Source of the DNA: Epiperipatus broadwayi
Lineage: Eukaryota; Onychophora; Udeonychophora; Euonychophora; Peripatidae
Direction: 5' to 3'
DNA: 64,000 nt
Assembly (NCBI GenBank): GCA_028023455.1
Contig: JAQFVV010006548.1
Span: 62,001-126,000 of the forward strand
Made by a program: the position numbers and the translations under genes
In this document: positions 24,061-37,343 of the stretch, piece after piece
Numbering within the stretch: the first letter of the stretch is position 1
Layout of the letters: each line of letters begins with the position of its first letter
Notes under the pieces: model-generated
Databases searched by the model: none
The model's input: only the letters and a program-made list of their open reading frames with translations
Told to the model about the DNA's origin: nothing

Positions 24061-27000
24061 AAATTTTATTTCGATAAGAAGTTATACTGATAAAATATAT
24101 CTGGTTTATTTTACGTGCAACCAGAGATATTAATCTCACATGTTAAGTATTTAAAATCTATGTTACTATCTTTAATGGGTAAAACAGTATTTTTTTTTCC
24201 AATTTATCAGAAATAACTATTTTTATATCTTATGCTGTAATATCATATTTTTTAGATAAGGTTTCAATTGAAATTTAATTCAGTAATTAATTATTTTATT
24301 CACAATGCTTCTTTTGCTGTAATAGCATATTTTTTAGATAAGATTTCAATAGAAATTTAATTCAGTAATTCATTATTTTATTCACAATGGTTCTTTATTA
24401 ATATGTCCACTTTATTTTAGTATAAGCTTTTATGCTATATATTGCTGTTTAACATTCCTTGCTTAAAGTTCACATTTGATACAAATATATGTGTGTTTTA
24501 GTAATTGGTTTCAGATATTGATTGGTGTATAAATTGTTTATGCAGATTTATTATTAGTGTTTTTTGCTATCTTGCTTAAGTTAGAGAAATGGTAGATGCT
24601 TAATACCAGTGTAGTTTGATGTTTAATATGCATTGCGCTTGTGGAATGGATGTATTCTTCCCGTAGTGCAATATATTTTCCATGAGTGGAACATTTTGAT
24701 ATAGTAACATAGTTTGTAGCCAGTGTGTTCAAGTCCAATGGAGAGAACTATATTGAATTTATATGATATTTTGATATATCCAATGTAACTTAATCCTATG
24801 AGAAGTTTATATATTTGGTGGATGTTCCTTTTCCTTAGGTAATGAGACAAAGTCCATACCTACATTTTGAGCCTGAGACATAGACTAGAAACCACTACTC
24901 CTTTTAATGCAGTAATTTTTCTGGAGAAATTACTTAGTATTTCTGCCCATCATGTGAAGTTAGGATATATTTTCCACCATAGAAGATGTAGATTATAGTG
25001 TTCTTTTTAAAGTTATGGCAGGATAGATGTTAGACTTGAGGTATTAGTTCCTCGGGGTGCACTTTTATCTTTGCAGTGCTTTAGTGTTTTGGGATCAATA
25101 TCTGTATTGTGCTACTTAGCCTTGCTAGTAGTTCACAAGCAAACCAATTAAAGAGAATCAGTAGCTGAGAATTTCCTTGACGGGAATTGCAAGTCATTTA
25201 TGGTTAAATTATCTATTATTAACTTTATGTTGACATTAAGTTAAATATTAATTTGTGTGTGTGACTTCTGATGAATGATCCATACCCATTTATAGTTTAT
25301 TTCTAATATCAAACCTGATTTAATTAATTCATTAGTAATAGAGTTTAACATTTAGAGGAGAGTAGTATTTGAACCCAGTTCGTGGTAGTTTAATAAATAA
25401 CATTTACATTTCATTGGTGTACTTCATATCATAATAAAAATAGCCAACTAAAAATTTAAATAAGGGATGTATTTTGTAGGCTCTCTATAAGACTTAAATG
25501 GATATTGTTAGGATTTTTGTCTATTTCACATTAAGCGTTTACTTAATGCAGCTTCTAAAAATTTAAATCAGGTAATAATGTACTATCAGTACATTTTAGC
25601 TACTTTCCTTAAATTGATAGTTTAATTCTGAGCATATGAGAAAATATTGTATTTTTATGTTCTGGTAAAGAACAGCTGTAGCCAAAATATGTGTCCTATA
25701 TTTTGTTATTTTATTCTGTGTTGTTAATAAACTTCTAGCATGTTAGTCAATTTTGTGCTGATTTATTTCCTTGATGCAAACTTATGCAAACCATGGGCTG
25801 ATTATATGTATGTGTTTGTAAAATATTTGCAAAGTATTTTCCTTGAGTTCTCATTTGTTTAAATTGCAGATATCTTATTATACCAGATAAACAAATTTAT
25901 GCAGATCCTAATATTTCATTTTGATGATAATTATTTTGAGAATTGCAAATTTCAGTTTAAACATTTATTTGATAGCGAAATGAATCTTATTTCTAGTTTT
26001 TAATTCTGACTGCATATCATTCCATTCATGCACTTAATCCAATTGTTGAAATAATTAGTTTTAATTATTTTATTGTGTTGTCATGGATGATGGAAGGATA
26101 CAAAAGGTACCCTTGTTTTTCTATTGTTCTCCTGGGTGAAAGGCTGAATTATTCCAAGTTTTAGGCAATTATTTTATTTCATTATTGATAATATTTGTCA
26201 CTCCTTTAAGTAATTATAGTAGTTGTTATTATATGTTAAGACACACTAGCTATTAAGTGAGGTGAATGTATTCTGTAGCCTACCAGAATGTCAGTCATGT
26301 GTGACAACCCAATATTATAAAGTATTTTCCCAAGATAAACAAAAGAATCCTGAGATTATCATCGTTATTTCTTATTGAAAAGTTATTTATTATTATAACG
26401 CTGTTGTGGCATGAAAGAGCCTTATTTTCAATTGTACCATAAGAAAGGTTCTTTTTATTTTACTCTGCAAGAGTAGAGTTCATTTTAAATCATATTGGCA
26501 AATTATTGATATAATATTTCATGAGAAAAAAAAAAGATGCAAGAATTAGTGAGCACATATCACTGTTGTTTTAAGTGCAAGCATAGCTCAAGGAATGTGT
26601 TTTTGATGAAGGTAGAGATATATTTTGTTCTAAATTGTTAATTATGGAATGATTGGAGTTTTCCTTTCTTCCCATATTTATTTTATTTATAATAATTTAA
26701 TTTACTATTTTTTATTTCTTGCTTCATCTTAACTGCACAACTCTGTGGCTATCCCCTTTATAACTAACCGACCACTGAGCATAGCCCACGTTGTATTATT
26801 ACAGATTTATAGTTATTTTGATAAGAGTCTTAAAGTAATATTTATTTATTGAGATTTATTTTATAAGAATTATCACAATATGATTTTGTGATTGTGATTA
26901 GAATCATTCTATTAGGTTAGAGAATAGACACCCAACTATATAAGCATCAGTTTATCGGTTAGAAATAGCTACCCAATTATAGAGATTTCAATATGATTAG

Positions 27001-27556
27001 TTTGATTCTTCGTTTATTTCATTGTTGTAATTCTTTATTAGGTTAGAATATAAACAAATACATACTCCATTTTAAAAATGAAGTTTGCATGAAACTAAAA
27101 AAAATGCTCAATAATTAAAAAATAAATTAATCAGTTTCATTGAACAATTAATTCCTGGCTAACAATAAGATTCTAATAATTAAAATATTCCAGACAATTA
27201 CTCAAAACTGCAAATAGCATTAAAATAAGCAAATTATTTTTAGGATTACTCAATATTTAAGTAATGATATTAGAAAATGCATTGAGGATTAAATCTAAAG
27301 TAAGATACTAATCAGATAATACTTATAATTTTTAAAATCTACTTGCCATGAAACTAGATTATAACACCAAATGTAGTTTGGCAAAATAAATGGAGCTTCA
27401 AGGTATAATTCCTTGAATGGATGCATGATAACTGCCATGACATAGTTACATTGAAGCACATATTTGTATTTGTATTAATACATGCTAAATTTTAATATCT
27501 AGTTATCTAGATATTGGGAAGATAATGAAAATTGCACATGATTTTTTATTGTAAAA
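24061..27556. other. AT-rich non-coding stretch with one tandem duplication
   Basis: An 82-bp tandem duplication with a few differences lies at about 24233-24396 (unit begins tgctgtaata). No gene or RNA is recognised in the rest. The minus-strand frames at 24538-24850 show no motif. Confidence 0.5.
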
Positions 27557-28399
27557 ATGAGCAAGCAAAATTATAAATAACATGTTAACAAATTTTATGT
27601 GAAAAAGAAGTGCAAACTTGTATACGATGAAGATGTTAGGAAAACATCTAGTGCATTTGAATGGCATAAGTGATTCAACGATGGGTGAGATATGGCTGAT
27701 GATTTTAGAAGCCAATAGCGAAAACAACAAATTAATATTACCCAAGTTCAAAGTACATTATAGTTTGACGGAATATTAAGTGTGAGATTAATACTTGAAA
27801 AATTGCATATTAATTGGGAAGCAGTTAAACTAATTTTAATTGATGAATTGAACATATACACAAAAAAAATTTATACAAAGTTTGATGGATGACCAGAAGC
27901 AATGCCATTTTGAAGTTATAAATAATCTTCCTTCAAATACACCTATTTCTGACAGTAATTGCAGGAAAGAAATTTATGCTTCCAATATGGCCCCCCACAC
28001 CTAAAACTGCAGGGAATAATCTTTCAAGAATTTATTGAACGACAACAAAAGCTTAAACAGTATTGTTATTTAGAGGTATGAAAAAGATTATGAGATTATG
28101 TTCAAAGAAAAATATCTGAATTATGGCCTGACAAATGGATCATTCATCATGTTAATACACCATTTACATTCTATTCATAGTTAGACATTCTGGCCAAAAA
28201 AGTGATTATTTAATTAGAGTATTTTGCATATTTCACTAAATTCTCTGTGATTTCTAGCTATTTCTAAAATTAAAAGCTGCATTGAAGGGTCAAAGATTTT
28301 TTAACAGAACTGGTATTTGACAAATTGTGGGACACATACTCAATAGTATTCCAGAAAATGAATTCTATACATGCTTCCAGACATGGGAACACCGTATAA
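27557..28399 (+). pseudogene. Mariner-family transposase pseudogene
   Basis: Seen in one plus-strand frame with several stops: FEWHK near 27657, a DDFRSQ block near 27697, SVRLILEKLHINWEAV near 27780 (the second helix-turn-helix region, family pattern tvr.ia.eL.i...tV), LILIDELNIYTKKI near 27832, then, after a deletion and frame changes, ELWPDKWIIHHVNTP near 28118 and FLTELVFDKLWDTYS near 28298. In active mariners the WIIHHDNAP motif holds the second catalytic Asp; here it is Val. The segment with the first catalytic Asp is deleted (the remnant is about 190 bp shorter than a full gene) and the third is unrecognisable. It is a dead cut-and-paste transposase. Terminal repeats were not identified. 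Confidence 0.65.
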
Positions 28400-29354
28400 A
28401 TTAATATATAGATATATAAAGAGAGTATTTTGAAGGCAATAGCATGCACTAGAGTATATTTCACACATATTTTTTAAAGGGTCATTCTAGATATTAAATT
28501 TTTACACTTTGTTATTGAAAGGAATATCTGAAAAATAGTAATAGAATAAGCATATTTATAATTGTCATTAACAATTTGATGAGGAAAACAATATAAAAGT
28601 ATTTTTTTTAAATGTCTTCCCTCATTTGCACAAATGATTACTAAAACGCTAGATTCTGTAGTAAATTCCAGAGCAATCACTTCCTATTTATTAAAACAGT
28701 GGACCTTTATCCATAACTTTTGAATCAAATATAAAACAGCTGATAAATAAAAATTTTATGTATATGTAGTCATTTTTATTTATTTAAGAATAAAATTTTT
28801 ATTAAGTATTAATTTTAAATAAATGTAGTAATTTAAATAATATAAACTTTTCTAGAATTCATGTTATTTTGATAGATTTTACAATCATTGTATAGCCATT
28901 CCAATATTTTCAGCAATTGTGCAGGTCAACAATAATTATAAAATGATTTATTTTTTTCTAGAAGCAATAATTATTTCTATGTGTACCTCAATTCAAATTC
29001 TTAAATTAATAAGAGGTAATTACATACTGTAATGGAATATGTTGAGAGAAATGTTTAATTGCTAATCTGTCTCAAAGTTGAGCTCAGAATTCTATAACAG
29101 AAATTATTTTGAAGATGGAAAAAGAAGACAAATGGTGATCAGCTTACACACTTCTATAAATATAACCACTCACTAGTGTAACAGATTGCATGTCTTAGAA
29201 AAAATATTCCAATATTATGTTCTAAATATTAATGATTTGGAATAAGTCAAGGAAATTGTTTAAATAAAAGAAAAAAATACTATGATTATGACTTATCAAT
29301 GTCTATAAATAAAATTATATAAAATATTTTTAGCAATATTGAGCAAAATTAACT
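28400..29354. other. AT-rich non-coding stretch
   Basis: No gene, RNA or clear repeat recognised. Minus-strand open frames at 28270-28680 are in AT-rich sequence and partly shadow the mariner remnant. Confidence 0.5.
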
Positions 29355-29790
29355 TCAATTTTTAAATCACTAAATATTACGTGATCACCATTCCCTATGC
29401 TTACATGAGCTGTTAAAATAGAGGCAAAACTCTCCATACAGTAGTGCCACCCAATGCAAGCCAGAATAATCAATGGATGCAAGAAGGTTTGTGTATAAAA
29501 TTCCTATCTAGTGCCTACTCATCCAATATCGAGAGTAGTTTTTAGCCTCTTCAGTGAGTGGGGCCTTGGATCTGAGATCACTGTACAATCTGGAGGATTG
29601 TATTAGATTCTAAGATCTAGGTGCAGTGCTCTCAGATCCAGGGTTCCTCACTGATGAAAGTCACAAGCTAGAAATTAATCTAGGAATATTGAATGCGTAG
29701 GCATTAGATAGGGATTTTATTCATAAACCTTCTTACATTCATTGATTGCACTGGATGGCACTACTGTATGAAAAGTTTTATCTCAATTTA
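29355..29790. mobile_element. Foldback element, older relative of the 61902-62624 element
   Basis: Left words ggcaaaactctccatacagt (29422) and ctatctagtgcctactcatc (29504) reappear inverted on the right (aggcattagatagggattt at 29699, actactgtatgaaaagttttatc near 29761). The same family occurs at 61902-62624 with the same lead-in (taaatcactaaa...gatcacc). A CTGATGA...GAAAT hammerhead remnant lies at 29651-29675 with a degraded stem II. No coding capacity. Confidence 0.7.
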
Positions 29791-31121
29791 TTTCAATATA
29801 AAAACAGCTCTAGATCTATTCCTATATGATATTTTTTCTATTACATTAATCTCTGTTTTCTAATACGGATTATTGGTTTAAAAATGTTCTTACACTCGTA
29901 TATATATATTACATGTATGTAAAGAACAAAGTTAAGAGAATTTGAAGCAAAAATACATTAATAATATTCTTTTTATTATTAAAATAAATAGGTAAACAGA
30001 TTTGATGAAATATAGAAGTTATAATATAAATGATTTGAGGAATATGATAAAAAAAATCTAATCAATTAGGATTTCCAAGCATACTATTTCATCTTTCTTT
30101 ACCATAAAATTTATTTTATCCCATCCATTTGCTATTGTAATAAGTTTATTTATCACAAACTGACCAAGCATATTTTATAAATTAATAAAATTGAGTGAAA
30201 TACAAATAAACAAATTTTAAGTATTGATCAGTTAAGTTATAGCTATATATATGAATGTGTTTGAAGTATGTGTACATATTTCTTTGAGTTGCTTCCTTGC
30301 TGTGAAGTGACTAGTTAGGTCTTTATTTTTTTAATCTTGAAATATTCTTGGTTAATAATTTCTCTGGATTCTTCTATAACTTTCTAAATATATGGATAAA
30401 ATTTCCATAAAGATTTTTCATTCATTTCAGGTCAGCATTTCTTTCAGGGTTTTTTTCATGCCAATGAATTAGTTCCAGTAAAAAATGAAGTAACAACAAT
30501 TCCATGGATAATTTTTTAGATACTCAAATTAGCTGACATAATATGACAGTGATTCTGAATTGTAGGATAATAAAAAAAACTTAACAATCTTCCTTGTGAT
30601 TAGTCCTTCAATATTTTCCAAGTATTAATTTAGAATCAGCATTTTTTATTATACTACTATCAATCTTTTTAACTCCAACATATATCGAATTGTTTCTTGA
30701 TTTGTCCCATCCGTCCCGTCCCCCCCAAAAAAAAGCTATTTAAATTTATGAAATCGTATATACCTGCTTGCTTGTTACATCAAAATTAGTACTTTTCAAA
30801 ATAATATACATAGGTTATTGATTTAGTTTTTCCTATTACATCATCAATGTCCTGTTTATATTGTTTGAAAAGCACCAAAATTGTTTCTTCAATTTGTTTA
30901 TAAATAAATTGACTCTCAAAATATTTGCTTATTTACCAGTTTATTTTAACTTTTAATTGATTTTTGAAATGAAACTATATTCAGATTTAATTATCTATTA
31001 CAAGCTATATACTGAATGTTATAAACATTTTATTTAAGAAAAAATAATAGTTTTTATTTTTTTAACTTTTACAAATATAATATTGCATATCTGTGATATG
31101 CAGATAAATCTATAAAAATAA
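29791..31121. other. AT-rich non-coding stretch upstream of the Penelope-like ORF
   Basis: No gene recognised. It may include a 5' untranslated part of the Penelope-like element, but no boundary or terminal repeat is visible. Confidence 0.45.
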
Positions 31122-32868
31122 ATGGTTTTTCTAAAAAAAATCTTACATAACAAATATATTATTTTAAAGAATGATTTATATTTGTCTATCCTAGCAGTAA
31201 AGAGATCAAAATATCTCTATATAGAAAGTAACTCAATTGTATCTATCAAAGAGGATAAAGGCAATAGATTCATCTTGATTTCAAGAGCTGAGTACACAAA
31301 CAAAATGGAAGAGCAGATCAACAAACTTAAGTTCACATGCATAATTGAAAACAATAATAAAATCAACAAAGAGAGATTCATATCCTACATATTAAGGACT
31401 CGTAAAGATAAAACACTGTCTAGGGCTGAATATTTCCGAATCTATCCATCATCTTCCATACCACCTAGAATGTTTGCCAACATAAAACTGCATAAAGAAA
31501 ACTCAGATTAATGCTTGACTTTGGAGGCGTCCACTATTTCCAAACTGCAAAAATGGTCAACCTATGGCTTGTAGACTCCCTAGGATTTGGAAACCACACT
31601 GTCAAATCATCGTTTGAATTTGTGGAAAGAATAAAAAATGTTAAAATAGATTTAGAACACAAAATGACTGTATGCGATGTCAATGAACTTTATGGCTCAA
31701 TTAACAGAAAAATCTCCATTATCATCATCAAAGATGAATTAAATAAGAAAAATTACCCAACAAAACGAATTGATTTTATAATAGAATTTTTGAAGTGGCT
31801 GGATAACAACATATTGGCTAAATTTGAAAACAAATGGTATGTTATGAGTGACGGTTGGCCAATGGGACTGCCAATGAGTGGAATTGTTGCTAGTATTGTC
31901 ATAAACCATTATGAGAGCCAAATTCTTCCAAAGCACTTCACAACAGATCTAACCCTCATATACACTCGATATATTAATGACATTTTTATTGCAGCAAAAC
32001 CTTCCACCACTATCAACATACAAAAGGAATTTCAGCCATCTCAGGATTAACCCTCAATAAAACTGATGAAAACAAGGAACAAGAAATAAAATATCTAGAC
32101 TTGTTAATAAAAAGAGAGAACACATACCTAGATTATAAAATGATGGTTAAACCACTGCACATAAGAGGTTACACAAGTCCAAAGTCTAACACCCCCAACA
32201 TATATAAATGGGCAGGTATGAATGCTTTCCTATTCAGAAATCACCATTTATGTAAATACATAGCGGATAGGAAAAACAACATCGACAAATATATAAAGGA
32301 AATGACTAGCATAGGCTTTAAACCCAATATGATCAATCAGAAAATAAAAACATTTTATAGAAAACTCGGAAATAAACAGCCTAAAGACAATATGAAATAC
32401 CTATCAATTCCTTTTATACCTAATGTAACCTCAAATATTGCAAAAAAATTGCCTAACAATTTCAAATTTAGCTTCAGGACACCTCCCAATACTAACCGAC
32501 TAATAAATAATTCCAAAGATACCATAGAAAAAGATCAAGCCCCGCATGTGGTCTATAAAATGGCATGCCCTCAATTGGGCTGCCAGGCATCTTACTACGA
32601 TGAGACTCAGGCTAACCTTAATACAAGAATTTACCAACACAGGTATATATACAACAGGGTTAAAAATGAAAATGAAGGAACATCTGTATTCTGGGACCAC
32701 CAAGCAGCTACAGGTCATGTGTTTGAACCTAGTTCTGCCCAAATAATTTGTACAGAGAAGAGTGATGCCAAAAGAAAAGTTAAAGAAGCTTTTTACATAG
32801 CAAATGATCTCAGTGCCATTAATAGAAGAGAGGCATGCTTTGCTCTCTCTAAACAATGGACTAATTAA
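31122..32868 (+). pseudogene. Penelope-like element: reverse transcriptase plus GIY-YIG endonuclease, broken
   Basis: Three consecutive pieces in different frames (31122-31511, 31511-32050, 32101-32868) join into a Penelope-like polyprotein. Piece 1 ends with the PPRMFANIKLHKE block (family: yGlPKiHK). Piece 2 has RT motif A-like CDVNELYGSI near 31675, GWPMGLPMSGIVAS near 31855 (motif B) and YTRYINDIFIAA near 31963. Family members have Y-x-D-D at the last site; here the first Asp is Asn. Piece 3 has the linker and the GIY-YIG nuclease: VVYKMACPQLGC near 32548, YYDET (for YIGET) and RIYQH near 32627. Known role: retrotransposition by RT and GIY-YIG. Two frame disruptions (near 31505 and 32045) and the Asp-to-Asn change make this copy dead. 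Confidence 0.88.
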
Positions 32869-33280
32869 ATATTCAAACTCATTTGCATATGTATACAATA
32901 AATCACAATAGTATCATTCACAAAGCTATGAGTATGAGATTCGAACATTAAATCTCGAAAGCACTAAGGAGACCTATTACACATTATTTTAAGTATATTA
33001 TAGCTTCACTAACACATGCGAAAAAAGTCGCATATTTATAATTACAATTTTACTGGTGAAGTGAAAAACAATTTATTACATAAATATATAGTATATTTAC
33101 TAGGTGCTTAACTATAGCAATGGAACATAAGAGAGATTATGAACTGAATCACACTATCATCAATCAAATATAGAAAAAGGATTAAGAGAATTAACTACCA
33201 ATGCCTAGCTTTTGATAATATATTTAATAACAAAATTGGAAATGAATAAAAATCCTTATGCTGCTCTTCCACAAACTAAT
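32869..33280. other. Spacer between two Penelope-like elements
   Basis: AT-rich; may contain the 3' untranslated part of the first element. No terminal repeat or hammerhead core seen here. Confidence 0.45.
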
Positions 33281-33354
33281 AATCAAAAAAAAATAATAAT
33301 TTTTTACAACAGCTATATAATGAAATAATAATTTTATACATTAAAAAGCTTTTT

Positions 33355-33388
33355 TTCAGCATCTGCTTTGGTGCCCTTTTCAAATGTT
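33355..33388 (-). ncRNA. Hammerhead-like motif at the left outer end
   Basis: On the minus strand: TTTGAAAAG, stem II GGCACC/GATGCT with an AAAGCA loop, then GAAAA. Same layout as the right-end copy (36319-36350). The CUGANGA box is TTGAAAA, so this is probably inactive or derived. Confidence 0.45.
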
Positions 33389-33699
33389 ATTAATCTATTT
33401 AACTTTAACGAATCACTTGACATAAAACCATCCAGTGTCCAATAATGGAATTAAAACAAATCAAAACCCTCATATATAAATTCAATAATTACAAAATAAT
33501 TAATTATATAACATTATGTTAAACAATATTACATGCATTTTTTATATAATTATTTATATAATTTTTCATTCATTTTTAATCAACCAATTATTAACCAAAT
33601 TTGTAGAAGATGTTATAAATATTCATACAGTTAAGTCAAATTATTTTTAATATAATATGTTTCATATATTTGCCTTTTTTCTTTTTGGATTTTTAATGA

Positions 33700-34895
33700 A
33701 ATTTAAATATTTAATATTTTTATAGCATCTATTCTATGGCCATATTTCAAGTAGTGAATATGTAATGCAGATCTATCATCTCTTCTTTTAATAGCATTGT
33801 TATGTTCTTTGGCTCTTACTCTAATTGTTTTCCAGTATGCCCAAAGTAAATGATTTTACAAATATCGTATGTAATTTTATATACAATTCCTTTTTTGAAC
33901 TGTAAATCATCCCTTAACCTATAATTAACTATTAATTGATCAAGATTTTTACTATTTGACCAGCCAATATTTATATTCTTATCAATATATTTTTTATTAT
34001 ACCTTAAAATATTATAAATCCTAGGATAATATGAAAGTTTAATCCATTTCTTAATTGATTCATTATTACCATTATCAATACCATCATTATTCTCAAAAAT
34101 TTTATCATCTACCATAGATTTTTTAGAAGTAAAAAATATATTGCTAATAGTTAGGATTATATCCATAATCTTTATATAATTTAATAAATTGATTCTTTTG
34201 CAATTGAGCTACACTTTTATCTATATTGTATTTATCATTCCTATATTTAAATTTTTTAATCACTGCTAATTTTTGTACCAATGCTTGTTGTGAATCTACA
34301 TGAATAATTTTTCTTAATTTATGTTCTTTAATAAAATGTTTTAAAGTGATTTTATTATCTTTATATTAATTTCTATATCTAAATATTTAATCTTATCTTC
34401 AAATTCTACTTTAGTAAATTTAATTTTATATATATATTATTATTAAACTCATTATAAATATTATTTATTGCTGTTTTATTACCAATAATTAAAATGTCAT
34501 CAACATATCTAGAATAGTGTATTATTTCTTGACTAATCACCCTTTTTTTAATTACAATATTTTCTAATTCATTTATAAATATTGATGATATTAAGCCACT
34601 AATTGCACAACCCATAACCCATCCCTCATTTATATTCCACAATTCATTATTATATTTAAAATATAAACTATTGTGTATTAATTTTAAATCCTCTTCAATA
34701 ATATTTATTACATTTATAAACTTACTTAAATTTTTTATTAATATATCTATACTTTTAAGTCTTGGAATACTTGGATACATTATTTCAATATCCATTGTAA
34801 AAATACTTGGATTCCTATTTAATTTATCAATAATACAATCAGCATTCTTTATAGAATATTCACCATATCCTAAAATACAAGTTATCCATTTGTAA
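33700..34895 (-). pseudogene. Penelope-like RT/GIY-YIG, left arm
   Basis: Minus strand. The RT piece (34795-34406) begins MDIEIMYPSIPR (motif A, family fDi.sMYPSIP), has the GWVMGCAISGLISS motif B and an intact YVDDILII catalytic box. The endonuclease piece (34166-33816) has the linker and GIVYKITYDICKIIYFGHTG, a GIY-YIG core with the first zinc-ligand-like Cys replaced by Tyr. Further nuclease residues (HYLKYGHRID-like) continue toward 33720 in another frame. Frame breaks occur near 34170-34400 and after 33816. The N-terminal part is missing at the palindrome junction. Confidence 0.8.
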
Positions 34896-34918
34896 ATATA
34901 TAAATAAATAGATAACTA

Positions 34919-36160
34919 GTATTTTAGGATATGGTGAATATTCTACAAAGAATGCTGACTGTATTATTGATAAATTAAATAGTAATCAAAGTATTTTTAC
35001 AATGGATAGTGAAAAAATGAATCCAAGTATTCCAAGACTTAACAGTATAGATATATTAATAAAAAATTTAAGTAAGTTTATAAATGTAATAAATATTATT
35101 GAAGAGGGTTTAAAATTAATACACAATAGTTTATATTTTAAATATAATAATGAATTTTGGAATATAAATGAGGGATGGGTTGTGGGTTGTGCAATTAGTG
35201 GCTTAATATCATCAATACTTATAAATGAATTAGAAAATATTGTAATTAAATGATTAGTCAAAAAATAATACATTATTCTAGATATGTTGATGATATTTTA
35301 ATTATTGGTAATAAAAGAGTAATGAATAATATTTATAATGAGTTTAATAATAATATATATAAAATGAAATTTACTAAAGTAGAATTTGAAGATAAGATTA
35401 AATATTTAGATATAGAAATTAATATAGATAAAGAACATAAATTAAGAAAAATTATTCATGCAGATTCACAACAAGCATTGGTATAAAAATTAGCAGTGAT
35501 TAAAAATGTTAAATATAGGAATGATTAATATAATATGTATAAAAGTGTAGCTCAATTGCAAATGAATCAATTTATTAATTTATATAAAGATTACGGATTT
35601 AATCCTAAAACTATTAGCAATAAAAGTTTTGAGAATAATGATGGTATTGATAATGGTAATAATGAATCAAGTAAGAAATTGATTAAACTTTCATTATCCT
35701 AGGATTTATAATACTTTAAGGTATAATAAAAATTATATTGATGAGAAAATAAATATTGGCTGGTCAAATAGTAAAAATCCTGATCAATTAATAGTTAATT
35801 ATAGATTAAGGAATGATTTATAGTTCAAAAATGGAATTGTATATAAAATTACATGCGGTATTTGTAAAATGATTTACTTTGGGCATACTGGAAAACAATT
35901 AGAGTTTAAGAGCCAAAGAACATAACAATGCTATTAAAAGAAGAGATGATAGGTCTGCATTATATATTCACTACTTGAAATATGGCCATAGAATAGATGC
36001 TATGAAAAATATTTAAATTTCATTAAAGATCCAAAAAGAAGAGAAATATACGAAACATATTATATTAAAAATAATTTGACTTATTATATGAATATTTATA
36101 AGACTTCTACGAATTTGGTTAATAATTGGTTGATTAAAAATGAATGGAAAATTATATAAA
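34919..36160 (+). pseudogene. Penelope-like RT/GIY-YIG, right arm
   Basis: Plus strand mirror of the left arm. RT pieces (35002-35253 and 35250-35486) give motif A as MDSEKMNPSIPR, so the catalytic Asp-Ile-Glu box is mutated relative to the left arm, then GWVVGCAISGLISS and YVDDILIIGN. A stop at 35250 splits motif B from motif C. The endonuclease remnant near 35830-35900 reads NGIVYKITCGICKMIYFGHT, retaining the Cys-x2-Cys pair lost on the left. The C-terminal end (YYIKNNLTYYMNIYKT) runs to about 36157. The two arms have decayed separately, so they are not currently kept identical. Confidence 0.8.
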
Positions 36161-36318
36161 TAATTGTATAAAAATGCATGTAATATTGTTTAACATAATG
36201 TTATGATATAATTAATTCTTTTGTAATTATTGAATTTATATATGAGGGTTTTGATTTGTTTTAATTATTTATGTTTTTTATGTCAGGTGATTCGTTAACG
36301 TTAAATAGATTAATCACA

Positions 36319-36350
36319 TTTGAAAAGGGCACCAAAGCAGGTGCTAAAAA
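36319..36350 (+). ncRNA. Hammerhead-like motif at the right outer end
   Basis: TTTGAAAAG, stem II GGCACC/GGTGCT with an AAAGCA loop, then AAAAA where GAAAA is seen in the left arm. Stem II is preserved, with the final pair a G-U wobble. Confidence 0.45.
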
Positions 36351-36420
36351 AAAGCTTTTTAATGTATAAAATTATTATTTGATTATATATCTGTTGTAAA
36401 GAATTATTATTTTTTTGATT

Positions 36421-37343
36421 ATTATATTTAATAAGGAACAATAATAAATAATAATAGATATTAAAATAACTATTACACACAATAATAATTATTCAATCAT
36501 AGACATATTTTAAGAAAACAAAATTATGTAAATGAAAGATGAATTAAAATTGCATTTTCAATGAAAGCAATTGGAAAATTATAATATTGTTTTTGTTTTC
36601 TTCTCACTTTTTGATAAGTTATAATTAGTAAGTAAATAATTTTTGAATTAGAAAAATGTTAAAAATATCTCGTTTTAAACAGTCATAAATCTTTAAAACA
36701 ATAAGGATAATCTATATATATGTATAAGATATTGTTTTAAAATTTCAATTTTGAATTGATTTATATATTTTCAAATGTATTATTTATTAATATATGTATT
36801 TTTTTCATGTTTAGGTTGTGTTTCACTAAATCGAGCTAAAGGGAAAAAACGGGAAAAATTCCAGTAATGATTACAGTATTTGTAAATTAATACTGATTGC
36901 CGATCTTTTAATTCATTCTAAAAGCTAAAGGATATTTTTGAGGAAATCAATTACTCATTTTCAATTTGTTGAATATATTTAGAATTGCAAAGAATAATTA
37001 AGATGCCAATTCGAAATTAACTTTACTACCTTAAATTAAAATTGTAAAATAGCATCTTAACAGTTTTTAACTGTAGATAGAACTTAAAGATTATACATTT
37101 GCCTTATTAATTGTTTGTTTTCCTCAAGATTGTAAAATCTGTACTTGGAATTGCAACAAAACTTTAAAATTTTTAAATATATAAATACATTTTTAAATAT
37201 ATATATATTGGAGCTAATAAGATAAGCAATTTCAGATACTTTTATAGAAATTAGTTACTATAATTCATTAGGAAATTCAGACAGTGAATTAGTTATCACA
37301 GTGCACTGATTTAGTGCTTATCACTTGTTTACTGAATTAAAAA
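36421..37343. other. Upstream region of the zinc-finger gene
   Basis: AT-rich. Presumably holds the 5' untranslated region or promoter of the zinc-finger gene, but I see no decisive TATA box, initiator or splice acceptor. An in-frame TAA at 37338-37340 lies just before the ATG. Confidence 0.45.

Larger units (their letters stand above)
33281..36420. mobile_element. Head-to-head palindrome of two Penelope-like element copies
   Basis: The left arm (33281-34878) and right arm (34919-36420) are inverted copies, about 1.5-1.6 kb each, joined at their 5' ends near 34898; both 3' ends point outward. The junction is short: caccatatcctaaaatac and its reverse complement are 40 bp apart. Arms differ by substitutions and about 96 bp of indels. 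Outermost words aatcaaaaaaaaataataat and its complement define the ends. Both arms carry broken RT and GIY-YIG coding and hammerhead-like 3' ends. This family differs from the one at 31122-32868 in its endonuclease residues. Confidence 0.85.
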
